A DNA stretch of 64,000 bases, from NCBI RefSeq assembly GCF_048771995.1, contig NC_133050.1:2182501-2246500 (forward strand), in the 5' to 3' direction. Below the pieces are notes generated by a model, which did not search any database, was not told the origin of the DNA, and saw only the letters and a program-made list of their open reading frames with translations. The stretch is from Taeniopygia guttata (Eukaryota; Chordata; Aves; Passeriformes; Estrildidae). A program made the translations under genes and the position numbers. Positions 32,351-45,133 of this stretch are shown here, piece after piece. Each line of letters opens with the position of its first letter. The stretch's first letter is position 1.

Positions 32351-33528
32351 CGGGCTCTGCGGGTGCTGAGGCTGCTCTGGGCTCTGCCAGGGCTCTGCTG
32401 GGCTCTGCCCCGGGCACAGCTGGGCTGGCTCTGCCCTCACATTGCTCTGACAGCTTTGCATCAGACGAGCCCGTTGGAGCACAGTGCCTGAGCTTTCTGC
32501 TTTGGCAGGTGAGTGAGACTCCCCTGCAGGCCAGGAGATTGCAGCTGGGAACACACATCCAATTGGGAAGGACCCAAACTCTCCATAGTCCCAGCTGAAC
32601 CCCTGGATCTCCGCAGGAACGCCTGGATCTCCACTATTCATTCTTCATTTCTTTTTGGCTGGAATTGTGCAGTTGCACTTTCTTCCTCCTCTAGAAGTGC
32701 CATGAGTGGGCCAAAGCTGGCAAGTGAGCCGTGTTCCTGAGGCAGTGCAGTCTGGAGCTGATGGATGGAGAATTGCCCTTCCCACTTCCAAACCAGAGCA
32801 AAAAGCCGTAAGTTTCCGTAAGAAACCCCTGACAATTTCAGAGGGAATGTGCAGCTCGTTCACAGAGTGAGAAGGAAGGTCATCTTCTAAAGGATTTGGG
32901 GTTTGACAGAGTTGAGATTCCCAGTCCTGCCTGGAGCTGGAAGGGCCCCAATCCATTTCCTATTGCTTCGACCACAATTTAAAAAAACAATGTTGGAAAC
33001 AAACCCCAAAAACTTTAAAAAAGGCTGCTGAGGTCAGTAAGATGGATCCATGCCATCAGCACATTTACAATGTAAATAAGTGAGTTCTCTTTTTAAAAAT
33101 ATCATTTACCTCTTAATGCAAAGTTACAGAAGTTGTTTCACTAACACTTGGATTTTATTTGTATCTTTTACAATTCATCTAATTGTATTTTTTTTCTTTT
33201 TCCTTTTTTTTTCTTAAAGCAGAGGTCCTGGCCCTCTTCTAGCCAAAAGGGAAAGGGCCCCACCAAGCCTTGTTACCCACAGACAACATGGTAAAGCTGA
33301 ACACTAAAGGACCTTGGGGGCATTATTCTGGAATTAAAAAGTTGCCAGCTCCATGGACAACAGAATTATTGTTCCTAACCTGAATGACATTGAGCAAAAA
33401 GAATGAAGAACGGTGTCACTAAAGTACTACTGACGTTTGCCAAAACACCTCCAGAGTTTCACCAAGGGATCAGTCATCAAAATGTTTTGAAAATTTAAAG
33501 ACCAAGGTAGCCAAAGCACACAGTGTCA
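32351..33528. other. Spacer; distal part may be decayed env
   Basis: No exon is supported. The stretch from about 33250 may belong to the env remnant that follows, but its frame is too broken to call. Confidence 0.35.
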
Positions 33529-34418
33529 CTAATTGCTGGGTATGTTCTCAGCTGAAGTTGGGAGGAATGGGGTTCCCTTGGAGGGCCCACCCTGTGGGGT
33601 GGCCAGAACTCTGTCAATGGGCTCTGCCTCATAACGGAGTCAATGAAGGGACAGTTAGAGAAACCTGTGCTGTGGGACACGGGAATACAACGATCCGTGT
33701 GACAGGATTCACTCAGATTTCCCCTCAGGAGAAACCAAACCCTGTTACAGTTATAGAGGCTACAGTGTCAGAAGATTCCTGTGCTTTACCATCACTCCCA
33801 ATGTCAGTAGAACTTGGGGTGCTGCAGCTGGTCAGTGTCAGTGTCACACCGCTCCCAGCTGCAGGGCCCCCATTTAGGGTCCTTCAGCAACGACCACACG
33901 GAAGACTTAGGGCCCAGAGAACATTTTCCACCCAAAGAGTGCCTTGGGTTTCCGAAAGCAAAGGATTCTGGTTCACCCTGTGCCCCATGTGCGCTGCCCC
34001 ATCCCGTGGAGTTGACATGAATGAGCTGAATGGATTATTAGAAGAGGTAGTAAATGATACTCTTAAAATGTCCATTAGCACAATCTATGAGCTCCAACAA
34101 ACACAAATGGGGACTCCAAGGAACCGCATGGCCTTGGATTATCTGCTTGCTGGCCAAGGAGGAACCTGGGCTATCAGGGGACGGGGATGTTGCACTGCTA
34201 GCAGTGATGGGTTTGAAGGCCAACAGGCAGGAATCACCTTGACAGAAAGAGCAGTAGAAGAGTGGCAGAAAGAAGAAAATTCTTCTTGGTGGGATTCGCT
34301 TCGTGGCTGCCAAATTAGAGGCTACTGTGAAATGCATTCGTGGCAGGGCCTGTCATCATTGCAGTGTGTGCACTTGGTGAGTTGCTGTGACACTTTGTGC
34401 TGGGAAGTGGAGTATTGA
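33529..34418 (+). pseudogene. Gamma-type retroviral env remnant
   Basis: A CWVC motif (codons at 33534-33545) opens a frame that stays free of stops to 34418. Near its end lies LNGLLEEVVNDTL, then RMALDYLLAGQGG and CCT, matching the immunosuppressive-type and disulfide region of gamma-type transmembrane proteins. The first cysteine expected in CX6CC is replaced (GGTWAI), and the central part has no recognisable envelope order, so it is degenerate. It is a different lineage from the env at 19-21 kb. No matching gag or pol lies upstream. Confidence 0.65.
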
Positions 34419-34469
34419 GAGCTTTCTTAAAAGAGACAGTCTCAAGAAAAGAGAGGCATTTGATAAATA

Positions 34470-35366
34470 ACAGAGAATAGCAACTATTTAGGCATGTTTT
34501 AAAAGGAACGTGAATAGCTCTGAGTAATGAAGTTAAACTGCACTTAATTGTAGAACAAGAGGATATGCCTTTATGCCTAATACCTAAATCTAAGCTGTGT
34601 TACTGAAAGAATTGTTACAAAGGTTGTAGTTGATTGTAGGTCTCAGGACCGATCAAAGTACCAAGGCCTGAACAGGTTGTGATCAAGGCCTGAACAGGCC
34701 CTGAGGCAAAGCTCACCTCTAGATGAACCTTCCAAGCAAATGTTGTATTTGTATCCACTCATTAAGGAAGCATGATTAACAACAGGATCAATGCATGTGT
34801 TCCTTGATAAAACATGGATTTATCTTTCTGTATTTAGAAACAGACAAGGCCCCATCTGGCCTTGTTTGGGGGTGAAGGATCAAAGTCAACTCCCTTGGTT
34901 CCTCCTTCAGCCCTGGCCAGGCTTTGGGAGAAAGCAGTCAGGAGAATGAAAGCAGATGTTCTCGAAGTGGCAGTGATGCCAGCTTGTTTGTTTAACAGTG
35001 TAAAAGCTGGGTCCTCTCACAGCTTTGGAGCCTCATTGCTTGCAGAGGTGGAGGCACCTGCAGGAATTCCCAGTGTCTGGGAGTGGCTCTCCAGTCCTTG
35101 GCTTCCCCCAGCGGATGTGTGGCTGTGGATGATGGTAAAGCCTGAGGCTAACTGGTGATGGATCTTTCCTTAATCACTCCAGGCAATCTCTGGTAGCAAT
35201 GACTGGATGCATTGCTGAGCTTCTTTTGTAATGCTTTGCTAATGATGATGTGCTTTGCTGAGCTTATCCTTTTGTAATTCTTTGCAGCTGTGCATGATAT
35301 AAATGACACAATTCCTTCAGTTGGTGTCTGTGTCTTTGGTGCTGACCCTGCCCACTGGTGAAACAG
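34470..35366 (+). mobile_element. Possible 3' LTR of the env remnant
   Basis: It follows the env remnant and a purine-rich stretch (aagaaaagagagg). It contains a TATAAA at about 35299 and ends with a plausible CA (ggtgaaaca). No second LTR or target duplication was found, so the limits and identity are tentative. Confidence 0.35.
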
Positions 35367-37474
35367 GGCCCCCTCCAGCCTAAGTGTTACCTGGAAAGAC
35401 AAAACCCATCACTCCAAATGTCCCCCCTTCCTCCTTGTTCCCCCCACTTTTTACCCTGAGTGTGATGCCCTATGGTCTGGGGTATCCCCGGGGTCAGTGG
35501 GGGTCACCTGTCCTGGCTGTGTCCCCTCCCAAGCTCCCCCGCAGCCCCAGCCCCTCTCCAGCGTGGCCAGAGGAGGGGCAGGCCAGGCTTTGGCTCAGTG
35601 GGAGCTCAGCAGGAACAAAAGCATCTCTGTGTGCCCAGCCCTGTGCTCAGCACCCGGCCCAGCAGCGTCTCAGTGCCAGGGTCTGTGCCATCAGTCCCTG
35701 CCAGGGGTTTCCATGGCACCTGCCAGGCCAGGTGACCCAGGTGTGGTGTCCCAGTGAGGGCTGCCATGCAAACAGTGCCCAGCACTGCCCCTTTCTGTCT
35801 GCCTGACCTGGCCTTGGCCCTGGCCCTGCTGTTTGCTGCAGGTTCCGCGGCGCCTGACCGGCCCGCGCGGCACAGGGCAGGCGGCCACGGCACAGACCCA
35901 CAGCAAGGGCTCCCCTCTGGCTCTGGGCAGTGACACCAGCCCTGAGCAATGGGCTGGCACACTGGGGTCAGTGCGGTGTCCATGGCAGCAGTCCCTTGCA
36001 ATGCCCAGTGCAGGTTGGGATGATGATCCACCCTCACAGCCGGCCCAGGGCAGGTGTGCGGTGCCCTTCCCCACAGCCTGTCTGCACAGAAGCACTTCCA
36101 GGGCTCTCTGCATTTCCCTTCCTTCACTCTTGAGTCACTCACACACCTCCCAACGACCCACTGGGAGCTTTGAGCTGCAAGGAGTGCAAAGCTGGTCTGT
36201 CCTTCAGAAGTGGCTTTCATTCTGCCCTGAGCCAACTCTGCATTTGTGTTCATTGCAGAACTTCCTGTGTGTCTACATCATTCCCTGCAGGGCTCTGCCT
36301 TGGGGAAGGGGAACCTCCTTGGAGGTACCTAGGGCTTGGCACACACTTGAGGAGTGTGTCTGTTTTAAATGGGGAAGCTTAAGAGTTTTAGATTGCTTCA
36401 AAAAATAAAAGAAGAAAACCCCTCTTTGCCTGAGCGCAGCCAGTTCTCCAAGCACAGCAGGTCCCAGGTGACTGAGCAGAGACAGGACGGGCTTGGGCTA
36501 TGTGGGGCAAGGTTGTCCACACTGCCTCAGACCTCCAGGCACAGCTTCTCTGACTAGGCCAGACATCCTCAGGAGAGTCCCTGGGCCAATATCAGTCGCT
36601 GAATGCTGCAGTCACCTCTGCTCTAAATAGAACAGTCATCAAATATACTCTTCAAAGGGGAACGTGGATTTATTGGAAGCTCTTGCAAATAGTTTTCCAT
36701 AAGTATTGTAGGAAACCTCCTGACAAAGAATCTCCAGGGAGTAATTCCAGCAGATAATTGCAGGCCATGATTGCACAAACCTCTCAGGACCCCAAGCAAA
36801 AGCCCAAGTCCTTTGAAAAACCTGCCATCCCTGGGACCATGAAGGAGGGCCCAGGGCCATTCCTGACCAAGGCTCCCCAGGGCCTCTTCCCAGCAGCTCC
36901 CTGAGGCCAGGAGTGCAGGGAGGCAGAGGCTCTGTGTAGGCAGCTCAGCTGCTGAGCAGAGCCTGGGCTGGCTGGAGGCAGCAGAAAGGCCAAGGCCTGA
37001 GCCCCAGCCCCAGGGAAGGCAGATCCTGTCCCTCCCCGCCTGCTCAGGGCTCTGCCGGGAGCACTGGCATAGGGAGGGATGCTGAGGGCAGGACAAGGGA
37101 TGGCAGTGCCCAGCCTGGCTGGGGTTGTGCCAGGAGGCCCCAGTGCCTCAGGACAAGGTGTCTCCTCCTCACAGCCCTTGGTGGCAAGACGCTGCTGTGC
37201 CCCAGGGCACCAAGGCTTGGCTTCTCCTGGCCACTGCCAGCCTTGCCAGGGCCCTTGGCCATGTCCAGCACAGCTTGTCCTGCGCTGTCCCACAGCTGCT
37301 GCTGTGTCCCTGCAGGCTGCACACTCCCATCTCGCTGCCCCCCGGGCCCTGCCCTGCCATTGCCAGCTCTGCCCTGCCCCTGCCATGCCCAGGGCTTGTC
37401 TGAGTTGTCGAGAAATCACAGTTTCCCTTTTTCTGCCAACCAAGGCTGTTGGTGTTTCTGTGTTGGTATTAATG
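35367..37474. other. GC-rich spacer, no supported gene
   Basis: Long overlapping frames on both strands here come from high GC. None shows splice phase or a recognisable motif. Confidence 0.4.
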
Positions 37475-37562
37475 AGAAGGGTAAGGGTTAGGGTAGAGTG
37501 TGGGTTTAGGGTTAGGTTAGGGTGTGGGTTTAGGCTTAGGGTTAGGTTAGAGTGTGGGTTTG
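37475..37562 (+). repeat. Degenerate telomere-like repeats
   Basis: Several TTAGGG units interspersed with TTAGG, GGGTGTGGGTTTAGG and TTAGAGTG variants. This looks like an interstitial telomeric or subtelomeric relic rather than a chromosome end. Confidence 0.75.
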
Positions 37563-38440
37563 TGGTTTAATGGAGAGCAAAGTGGTGTCTGAATTCAATT
37601 GATTTTAAGTTTTTCTTTCATGGTATTTTGTCTGTGAAAAGTCTGAAAATCAAGGACATCTTTTTGGAATCTACTATCTTTTCCCTTGATCATAGCCAAG
37701 TGACCCTTCAGAACTAAGCGAAAGCATGAACTCTTTTGGCCATTTTTTAGAGGGAGGAAAAACCAAGCCCAAACCTGTTTTCTGAATCCTCTGGAAAATC
37801 TGACTTATCCAAGAAAACATGATTAGGAATGTATTGATTTTCTGTTCTGTCATTCATTCAGACACCTGTGAAGTCAGATCAGTACTGCTCTCTTTAATGA
37901 CTTATGACACAGCTGATTGCCATTCAATCTCTTGAAATCATGGCCTCAGCTTTCAATGATATTTTGAATATGAGACTTTCCATTTCAGGGAGGAACAGAG
38001 TGCATTTGCACAGTTCCATTATGGGTGTTTTTTTTTCAACACACAGATTCTCTCATTTCCCATTCTTTAGCCTTAACCATTAAAGTAAACCATCTGCTTT
38101 GGAAATGCAACTCCAGTGTAACCCTTTCTACTATTTTGCTTAACTTATTTTTAGAGGCTGAAAATATTCAGTTGTAATTTGCTTTATAGAATTCTTTGTC
38201 ACTGTGGGAGCAGAAAAAGATCACAGGAATTTCTCCCATCATCGATTTTACATTTTTTTAAATGTTATTATAAAGACTATTTATCAATATTTAATTTTTG
38301 CTTTCTGTGTAACTTTATTAAATCTGTACTTTAAAACGGGCATTACCTAGCAGGCTTTCAGTTCAATGACAGCAGTTGCTTTTCAGTAGGCTAATTTTCC
38401 TGTAGGACTAAACAAGGAAAGTAACTTAGGAAATTGATTT
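37563..38440. other. AT-rich spacer
   Basis: Sharply AT-rich compared with the GC-rich block before the telomere-like repeats. No exon or repeat is recognised. Confidence 0.4.
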
Positions 38441-39260
38441 TTCTACATTGTTGCAGTGTAGGAATGGTATTCCCCAGTTTTGTGCTCACACTGATACAGC
38501 TCAGACCAGGTGTCACTCACTGACTTCCCCACCACTTTTCCTGTGGCAGGAGGAGAGAAGAGCACAAAGAGGTTGAGGTAAGAACAATTTACTAGAAACA
38601 GCAGTGAAAAAATCCCACAAACGGTAATAACAACACTAAAAGGAGAGTGTACAAGAGGTGAACGAATCACACGTGATTGTTCACCATACAGAACTTGGCA
38701 CACCCCACTGCGGCTTCCGGGGGTCACTTGCGGCTGTCCCCAATCCCTCCCCGGCCCCCCCTGGGACCCCTCTGGCTCGCTGTCCCCTCAGGGGACCGGG
38801 GTTTGCCACTGTCCCGCTGCACTGGGCTCACCAGGCAGCGGCTGGGTTTGCACGGTCCGAGCGGCGGTGCGCCTCGGTCGCCGCAAGGATTCGGGATAAA
38901 GAGATGAAGAGAGGTCAGTTGTGTGCAGTCCAGAGAGATTGTATTGCCTGAATAGTTGCAGGGACAAAAGACCCTGGGCTACTGCCCAGATACAGTTTTA
39001 TACAGCAAAATTAAGATATAAGGTCTAACCAATAGAGACAGTGTCCAGCATGGGCTCATCAGAACCACCCCAGGGGTCAGGTCCAATGGGAACTGCTCAG
39101 GGGTGGGGAAAAAGGGGTTTACAGCAAAATTCTGAAGCAAAACTTTCCTGAAACAATGGGGCATACATAAATGTATCTTTTCCTCAGTTTCCCATTCCCA
39201 AGGCCTTTCTAAAACCCTTTCTCCACACTACCGTGCCAGCGCGATAGCAACACCCCACGA
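38441..39260 (-). mobile_element. Possible LTR-derived sequence with a GC-rich core
   Basis: The sequence 'aagaacaatttactagaaacagcagtgaaaaaa' and the later 'tttatacagcaaaattaagatataagg' have the character of songbird LTRs, and a short GC-rich block (38700-38880) separates them. Termini could not be defined. Confidence 0.3.
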
Positions 39261-42200
39261 TTTACGGCACACCGGTGGAGGAAGAACAAACCCTTTCCAT
39301 TTCCCCCTGCCACGTGGCAGGTGATAGCCAGTTACCCCAAGGTCCTGGCTGTGCTCCTCCTGGCTGCTGCAAAAATTACCCCTGTCCTGGCCGGATCTGC
39401 CCTGCGGGTCCTGGCTCTTCCTCTGGGTGAGAGCCCCCCATGGCATCTGCCTGGCAAAAGGGACTTCAGGACAACCTATTACTTATGGACATTCCCCGTT
39501 CTGCCCCTGTCCCAGCTCCCTTTTTGCCTCCAGAAAACTTTGAACAGAAGTAGCACTTAGGTACAGTTCTGCACATTCTGAACTGGCAGGAAGGTGACCC
39601 ACATGTCACTCTAAGCACACGTGCAGCAAGGACAAAAAAAGTTTTTGAGGGGCCTGGGTCTCAAGGTCTTTTGCTCCAGGAGTACCACCTGTTACTTTCA
39701 GATTCTGCTCAGGGATAACCAGTGGCATTTTTTTTGTTCTACACAAGATATAACCATGTGTAGCACATCAGCTGTCACTTTTTTCACCATTTATTTTCAA
39801 GTATATTCCATCAATCAGGACCATGGTGGCTCCTGCTCTGAGGTGTATTGGCCATCCCTGTAGTACATTGGTTAGTTGTTTTTTGAGAAATAGGCTCAAA
39901 ATACCACAGGGTTACTTCCTTCATTCCCATTCTTTGAGCTAAAAATGGAGTTACTGTGCAAGGCAAGGGCACTCATGTATGAACAGTGCAAACGGGTCAG
40001 TCAAATCTGGTAACTCCAGAGCAGGGGTTGTCATCAATAACCTTTAAAATATATAGAAAGGCTGCTGGACATTCTGGAGTCCAGTGTAGCACCTCCATGG
40101 ATTCCTTTCATGATTCGTACACAGGCTTTTGCAATAGTTCATAACTGGGGATCCATCATCAACACCATCCAGTCATTCCCAAAAAGGGACACAGATGTGG
40201 GCTCTGGTGTTTGACAAATTGCTTCCTCCCTTTCTTTCCCCAAACTGCACTGTCCTTGTGAGTGGGGCAGCCAGGAGATCAGACCTGGGTAGATATAGAC
40301 ATAGTCTTGAAAACAAATAGAGGATGTCATTGAAAATGTGCTCCGGATGGTAATATTCAACACATTCTCAACTACATGCTCTTATTCTCTCTCCCTGTAA
40401 TGACTGGACAACACTTATTTTTGGTGCCAGCTGTCTTAAATCAGGAATAATCTTGGGTAGGGGGAAAACGACAATAAAACCATCATAAACTGAGTATAAA
40501 ATGTTTATCTACATGTGTCAGTAACTTCAATGGCCAGCTGCAGTCAGCAAAATTATCAGCCTGTAATTGTGCTCAGGGCCAGCGTGGGCCTTTCCATGTC
40601 AGCTCCTCCTGCACAGCACATGGGGGCCTGGGCATGCTGCTGGCTTGCTTCCTTTTAGGAGACTGGGATGAGGAAAGGTCAAGGGGTTTTGTCAAAGAGA
40701 TGATATTTGAGTGACTGTGTATGTGCTGGAAGCCTCACAGACTGACTGGCCCATGACAGGATGGCCCAGTGCTGGGGGGCTGCACCTTGCTGACCTGGTT
40801 AGGGGTGTTAAGCTGCTCCTTTGCCTCAGAGAGAGCCAAATGCAGCACTTTTGTGCAGAAACACTTCATTAGCCCTGGTTTGCAAAGCTACTGCAGCAAC
40901 TGGGGTGGCCAAAGCACCCCTTTCTGCACTTGGAAATGAGCTGAGTCAGTCATGGGATAAGGCAGGGCATTCCCCACGTGTGCCCATTGTGAACTCCCTG
41001 TGCCCCGACTGTGTCGCGTCCTGCTCCTCAGTGACATCCCGCCCAGCCTGGAACATGGAACTCCCCGTTTCCAAGGACACGTGGCCATTGTCACCAGCAC
41101 AGAGCAGGACTGCTCAGACCCTTCGGCCGCTGCGTTGAGAGCGGAGGTGTCAGAGCGAGAGCGAGTGTTGTTCCAGTTTAGCTGGTTCTAGCACACGTTG
41201 GTCAAGAGACTGATCCACACACTGAGTGGAGGTAATTATTTACAGTTCTGTGCAGAAATGGGGGGCTCAGGGACAAATTCACAAAGCCAGCGCCCCAAGA
41301 AGTAGAGTGTCTTAGTATTTCTACGTTTTAGCAAAGAAAGGAATTAGTGTTCATTGACTGCAAGTTCCCTAGTTCTCTTCATAATTAGTATTCTGTCTGC
41401 TGTTGGGTAATGATCCTCTCACTTCTCATGTTCATTAGTCTGCATGCTCAGTCTCTCCCTTCTTTTATGTCAATGGCTTCTGGAGCGCATGGCCATGGTT
41501 GCCCCTGCTGGAATGACCTTTTACCTCACAGGAGGTGATTCAGCGCAGTTTCTGCATTGGCTTTATCAGTTTGTTCCTTTCCTTGGGGCTTCTGCCAAAT
41601 GTCCTTGTGTCCCTAAATCTGCATTCTTTGTGCCCACCATCAGTGGTACATCCTTCTTCCCAAGCCTTGCTAACCTCCCCGGTGTCTGAGGTAGCTGAAG
41701 CCTGGCAAGTCCTGCACCCCAACAAGGCAATCCAGCCAAGAAGTAACCTGCCTTTCAAAGGCCTGGCCATCACTCGTTGGCTACTTCTTGTTTCATGGGA
41801 ATAACCTCCCTTCTTGTTGATGGGCCTTGAAAGCCATCAACAAGGACAAACTTTAAAGAACACATTTTCCTGACAAATATTTTGCATTTTGCAGACTCTT
41901 CAGCAGGACCAGTGTCTGTGTGGGAGCCGGAGCACCCGAGGCAGAGCAGGATGGCGGAGCTGTGGGCCTGGGCACGATCCAGAGCGTTCCACAGGGCCCC
42001 AGTCTGCACTGCGTCCCGCAGGGCCCCCAGGAGCCCTGCCGTGCCCATCAGGGTGACCCAGAGGTCCCAGGACCAAGAGGTGAGGGGCAGGTGTCGGGCT
42101 CTGCGGGCTGCCAGCGGGTGGGGGCTTGGCCATGGTGTTGGTGTCAGGTGCTGCTGACCCCACGGGACCTGTTGGGCAGGTCTGGGGCCCCACTGGTGCT

Positions 42201-44718
42201 CCAAGGGCCCCTTTGAGGCAGCTGCCCGGGGGGAAGCCACTCACAGGGATGACACGGAAGAGGTGCCAGCGGAAGTGGGAAGTTCTCTGATGGATGTGTT
42301 TCTCAGGGATTGCACTGAGGAGGTTCCAGTGAAAGTCAGATGTTCTCAGTGCTGGGACACTCAGTAAATTCATGCTCTGGGCATGGCTCTTGGTCAAAAT
42401 GCATGGATTTCTCATTGTTCCATGTTTGTACTGCACTCACCGAACATGTCAGGATAAAGGAAACTCTCTAACAGTATTTTTTAGTATTAGTATTTAGTAT
42501 TTATGCTCAGCTGTGATGATAGTGGAGAACTCCAGCCACATGCACACCGTTTTCAAAGCTTTTCCAAACAAAGAAATTTCAGCATTTTTAGCAAAAAAAA
42601 ACCCCAACCAAACAAAAAACAAACAAACAAACAAACAAAAAAACCCCAAAAAAACCCCCCAAAAAACCCCCAAAAAACCAATTAATCTTCATTGGTTCTA
42701 AATTACATAATTTCTTCAATTAAGTAATATTCTATCTTCTCTTTGGTATTGATGTCTCCCTTCTCATGGTAATTAATTCACATCTTTCAGTCCATTTATC
42801 ATAGCTTTTTAGATTTTTATCTCAGACAATTTTGCCTACAGAATGAAGCAGGTGGATGGCAGTAGTTGTTTTTGTTAAAAAATGTACTTAGACTGATGAA
42901 CATTTCAGTGATTTTTAACCTCCCGCAGAATGTGATGCATTCTGTATTAATTATGAGATCAGACAAGCAACCCAAATTTTGTTATATCTGATTAACCTAG
43001 GATAAACTGCTTCCATTTCACAGCTTCAAAGAATTGCATCTAGAGCTGAGGACAAGAGAAAGGGCTTTCATGCCTGTTGAGAGTCAAAATTCACCTTATG
43101 CAGATGAAATTCTTCTTGGAGCTGACTCTAAGATGTGCTTCCTTAGTACCAAATAAATCCCAGCATCAGGTCGTGTCCAAAATTCTTATATTTTTGTGAA
43201 CCACTCTCACCTGGATTGTTAGCTGGACACTGGCCAGTTCAGTTGTACTCAGGTACTTGATTTCAAGGGCAGCCTGTGCCTATAAATTCCGGCAACTGGG
43301 AAAGGATGACTTGCTACTTGAACACTTGGCTGCATTAGAGGCCGAGTGAGGGTTGCTCTCTCAGGGCAGTTTTGTAGCCGGCTGCTTGCAGAGGGAGAAC
43401 TGTGTCAAAGCAGCCCTTTCTAGTGATGTGACAGCAAACCTTTGCAAATACAGCTCTTGTTTAAAACAAAGGGCCTAGTTAATCAGCAGTGATGGAGAGC
43501 AGGCTGAAGTTTTTACAGAAAATATCTTTTTCCTTTTAGCCAAATGCCAGCAAGGCATCGCACAATGGAAGTGCGCAGAATGTCAACTTGTATAACCCAG
43601 CTGGAGGTATGATTGTTTTTCACATTTTGCTCAGTGTCGGTAAGATTTTCAACTTGGTAACTCATTTTTGCAGCATATTCTTGGGACAGGGGATCTCTTG
43701 TGTTCAGAGATCTCGACTGGAGGTGGTATGCCCTCAGGTCAACCTTGCAGTCTCTTGCCACTACATTTAGCCACTGGTTTGTTTTCCCCTGAGAAAACCT
43801 GCTAGACCTTCCTTGTTTGCATACTGGTTGATGGGATGGACTTGGACTACTCCATGCACCTAAATTCACTGCCTTGGTAGCTAAGATTTTGCTTTTGGAG
43901 TATCTAGGCACTGTCATTATCCTCTAAATTTAATTGGGAAAACCTATGCAACCTTGAGAAAGTTGCATAGAGGATTTCATAAGGTCAGCTTGGGAAACTT
44001 TGCTTGATTTAATTTTTTCTCTTGGTCGTTAATAAGTGAGTGTTGCCGCAACACAGTGTTGGGTTCTTTTCAAGGCAATCTAAAGGAAGATATTGATGTC
44101 ATCTTCCCCACGGATTCCATCATTTCCCACAAAGCACAAGGTGCTTAGGTGATGTCATTTGTTATTAATGTGTTCTCAATGCTGTTTCCCCAAGGAGCCT
44201 GGTTCCAGGCAGACTCGAGGTGCACATCCCCCTTACAGGCACTCAGTGGTGCTGCCTGCAGCAGTGAGCTGAGCCAGGTACAGCCAGCTGCCCTGAGGAA
44301 AGCAGGCTCTCACCTGGCTGTGGCTGCAGTCACCTGCCTGCAGGGACTTCCCTGCCACTGCAGGTGCAGCTCTTGCTCTGCCTTAGCCTACTGCAGAGCA
44401 TTTTAAACTAGCACCATGGTGGCTTTTTGCAGAGACAAAACTAAACTTCACATTTCTCATTGGGGACATTCTGTTTCACATGTGAATGATGATTTGTGTG
44501 ATTCTTGGTGGTGGTCTACACAGACCCTAAGGGAATATTTAGCATTCAGTAACTGGGGTGTGAGGACTGGCAGTAGTGAGACAATTGTGGAACTTGGTGC
44601 TGCTTTGGCTTTAGGCTGGCACAGAGAAACTCAGGTGAGACAGGTCTGGTTGCTGCTAGGGTACAGGGTGCCTTTGCAACATGCTCCATGCTGTACCAGT
44701 TAGGGACTGGGCTTTGTC
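39261..44718. other. Spacer with low-complexity tract, no supported gene
   Basis: No exon could be supported over about 5.4 kb. An A/C-rich low-complexity run lies at 42593-42680. A possible short exon with AG and GT borders (about 43540-43609) and an open stretch ending at a gtgagg donor (41942-42079) were seen but match nothing I know. Confidence 0.35.
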
Positions 44719-44960
44719 ACAGAATCAGAGAATCAGAATCAGACTTGGAAGGGATCCACAAGGATATGCAAGTGCAGCTCTGTCCCCAAGAATCCCACCA
44801 GGTGCCTGTGGAACTTGTCCAAATGTTTTCTGAGCTCTAGTGGACTTGGTACCATGAGCAGTCTTGTGGGGAGCCTGTCCCAATGCCTGATCACCCTCTG
44901 GGTGAAGAACTCTTACCTAATTTTGATCTTAATGCTTGCTTATGGCTTCAGGTAATTTTT
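44719..44960 (-). mobile_element. CR1 LINE 3' fragment
   Basis: It starts with 'agaatcagagaatcagaatc', the reverse complement of the CR1 terminal octamer repeats, and continues with 'cttggaagggatcc' and 'ccaccctctgggtgaagaac'-type sequence typical of CR1 read from its 3' end. Confidence 0.85.
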
Positions 44961-45133
44961 GTTAGAAGTCATTCAGGGGTATGGTTTTAGGAGGTGTTTT
45001 GTTTGAATGCTGTAGGAAGTTTCTCTATCCACATTGGATTGAACTTCTCAAAACATTAGCGGTGTCTTCACTCGACAACTGGCATGTTTACAGTGCTCTA
45101 AATAATTGAAGTGTGTGATGTTTGTGCAATTAG

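Noticed and set aside
36784..37443. Minus-strand open frame of about 220 codons
   Set aside because: GC-rich, low-complexity translation without domains; overlapping frames of similar length exist on the other strand.
37475..37562. A true chromosome end
   Set aside because: The repeats are degenerate, short and followed by 26 kb of ordinary sequence.
42503..42701. Lys/Asn/Pro-rich open frames
   Set aside because: They translate the A/C-rich low-complexity run at 42593-42680.
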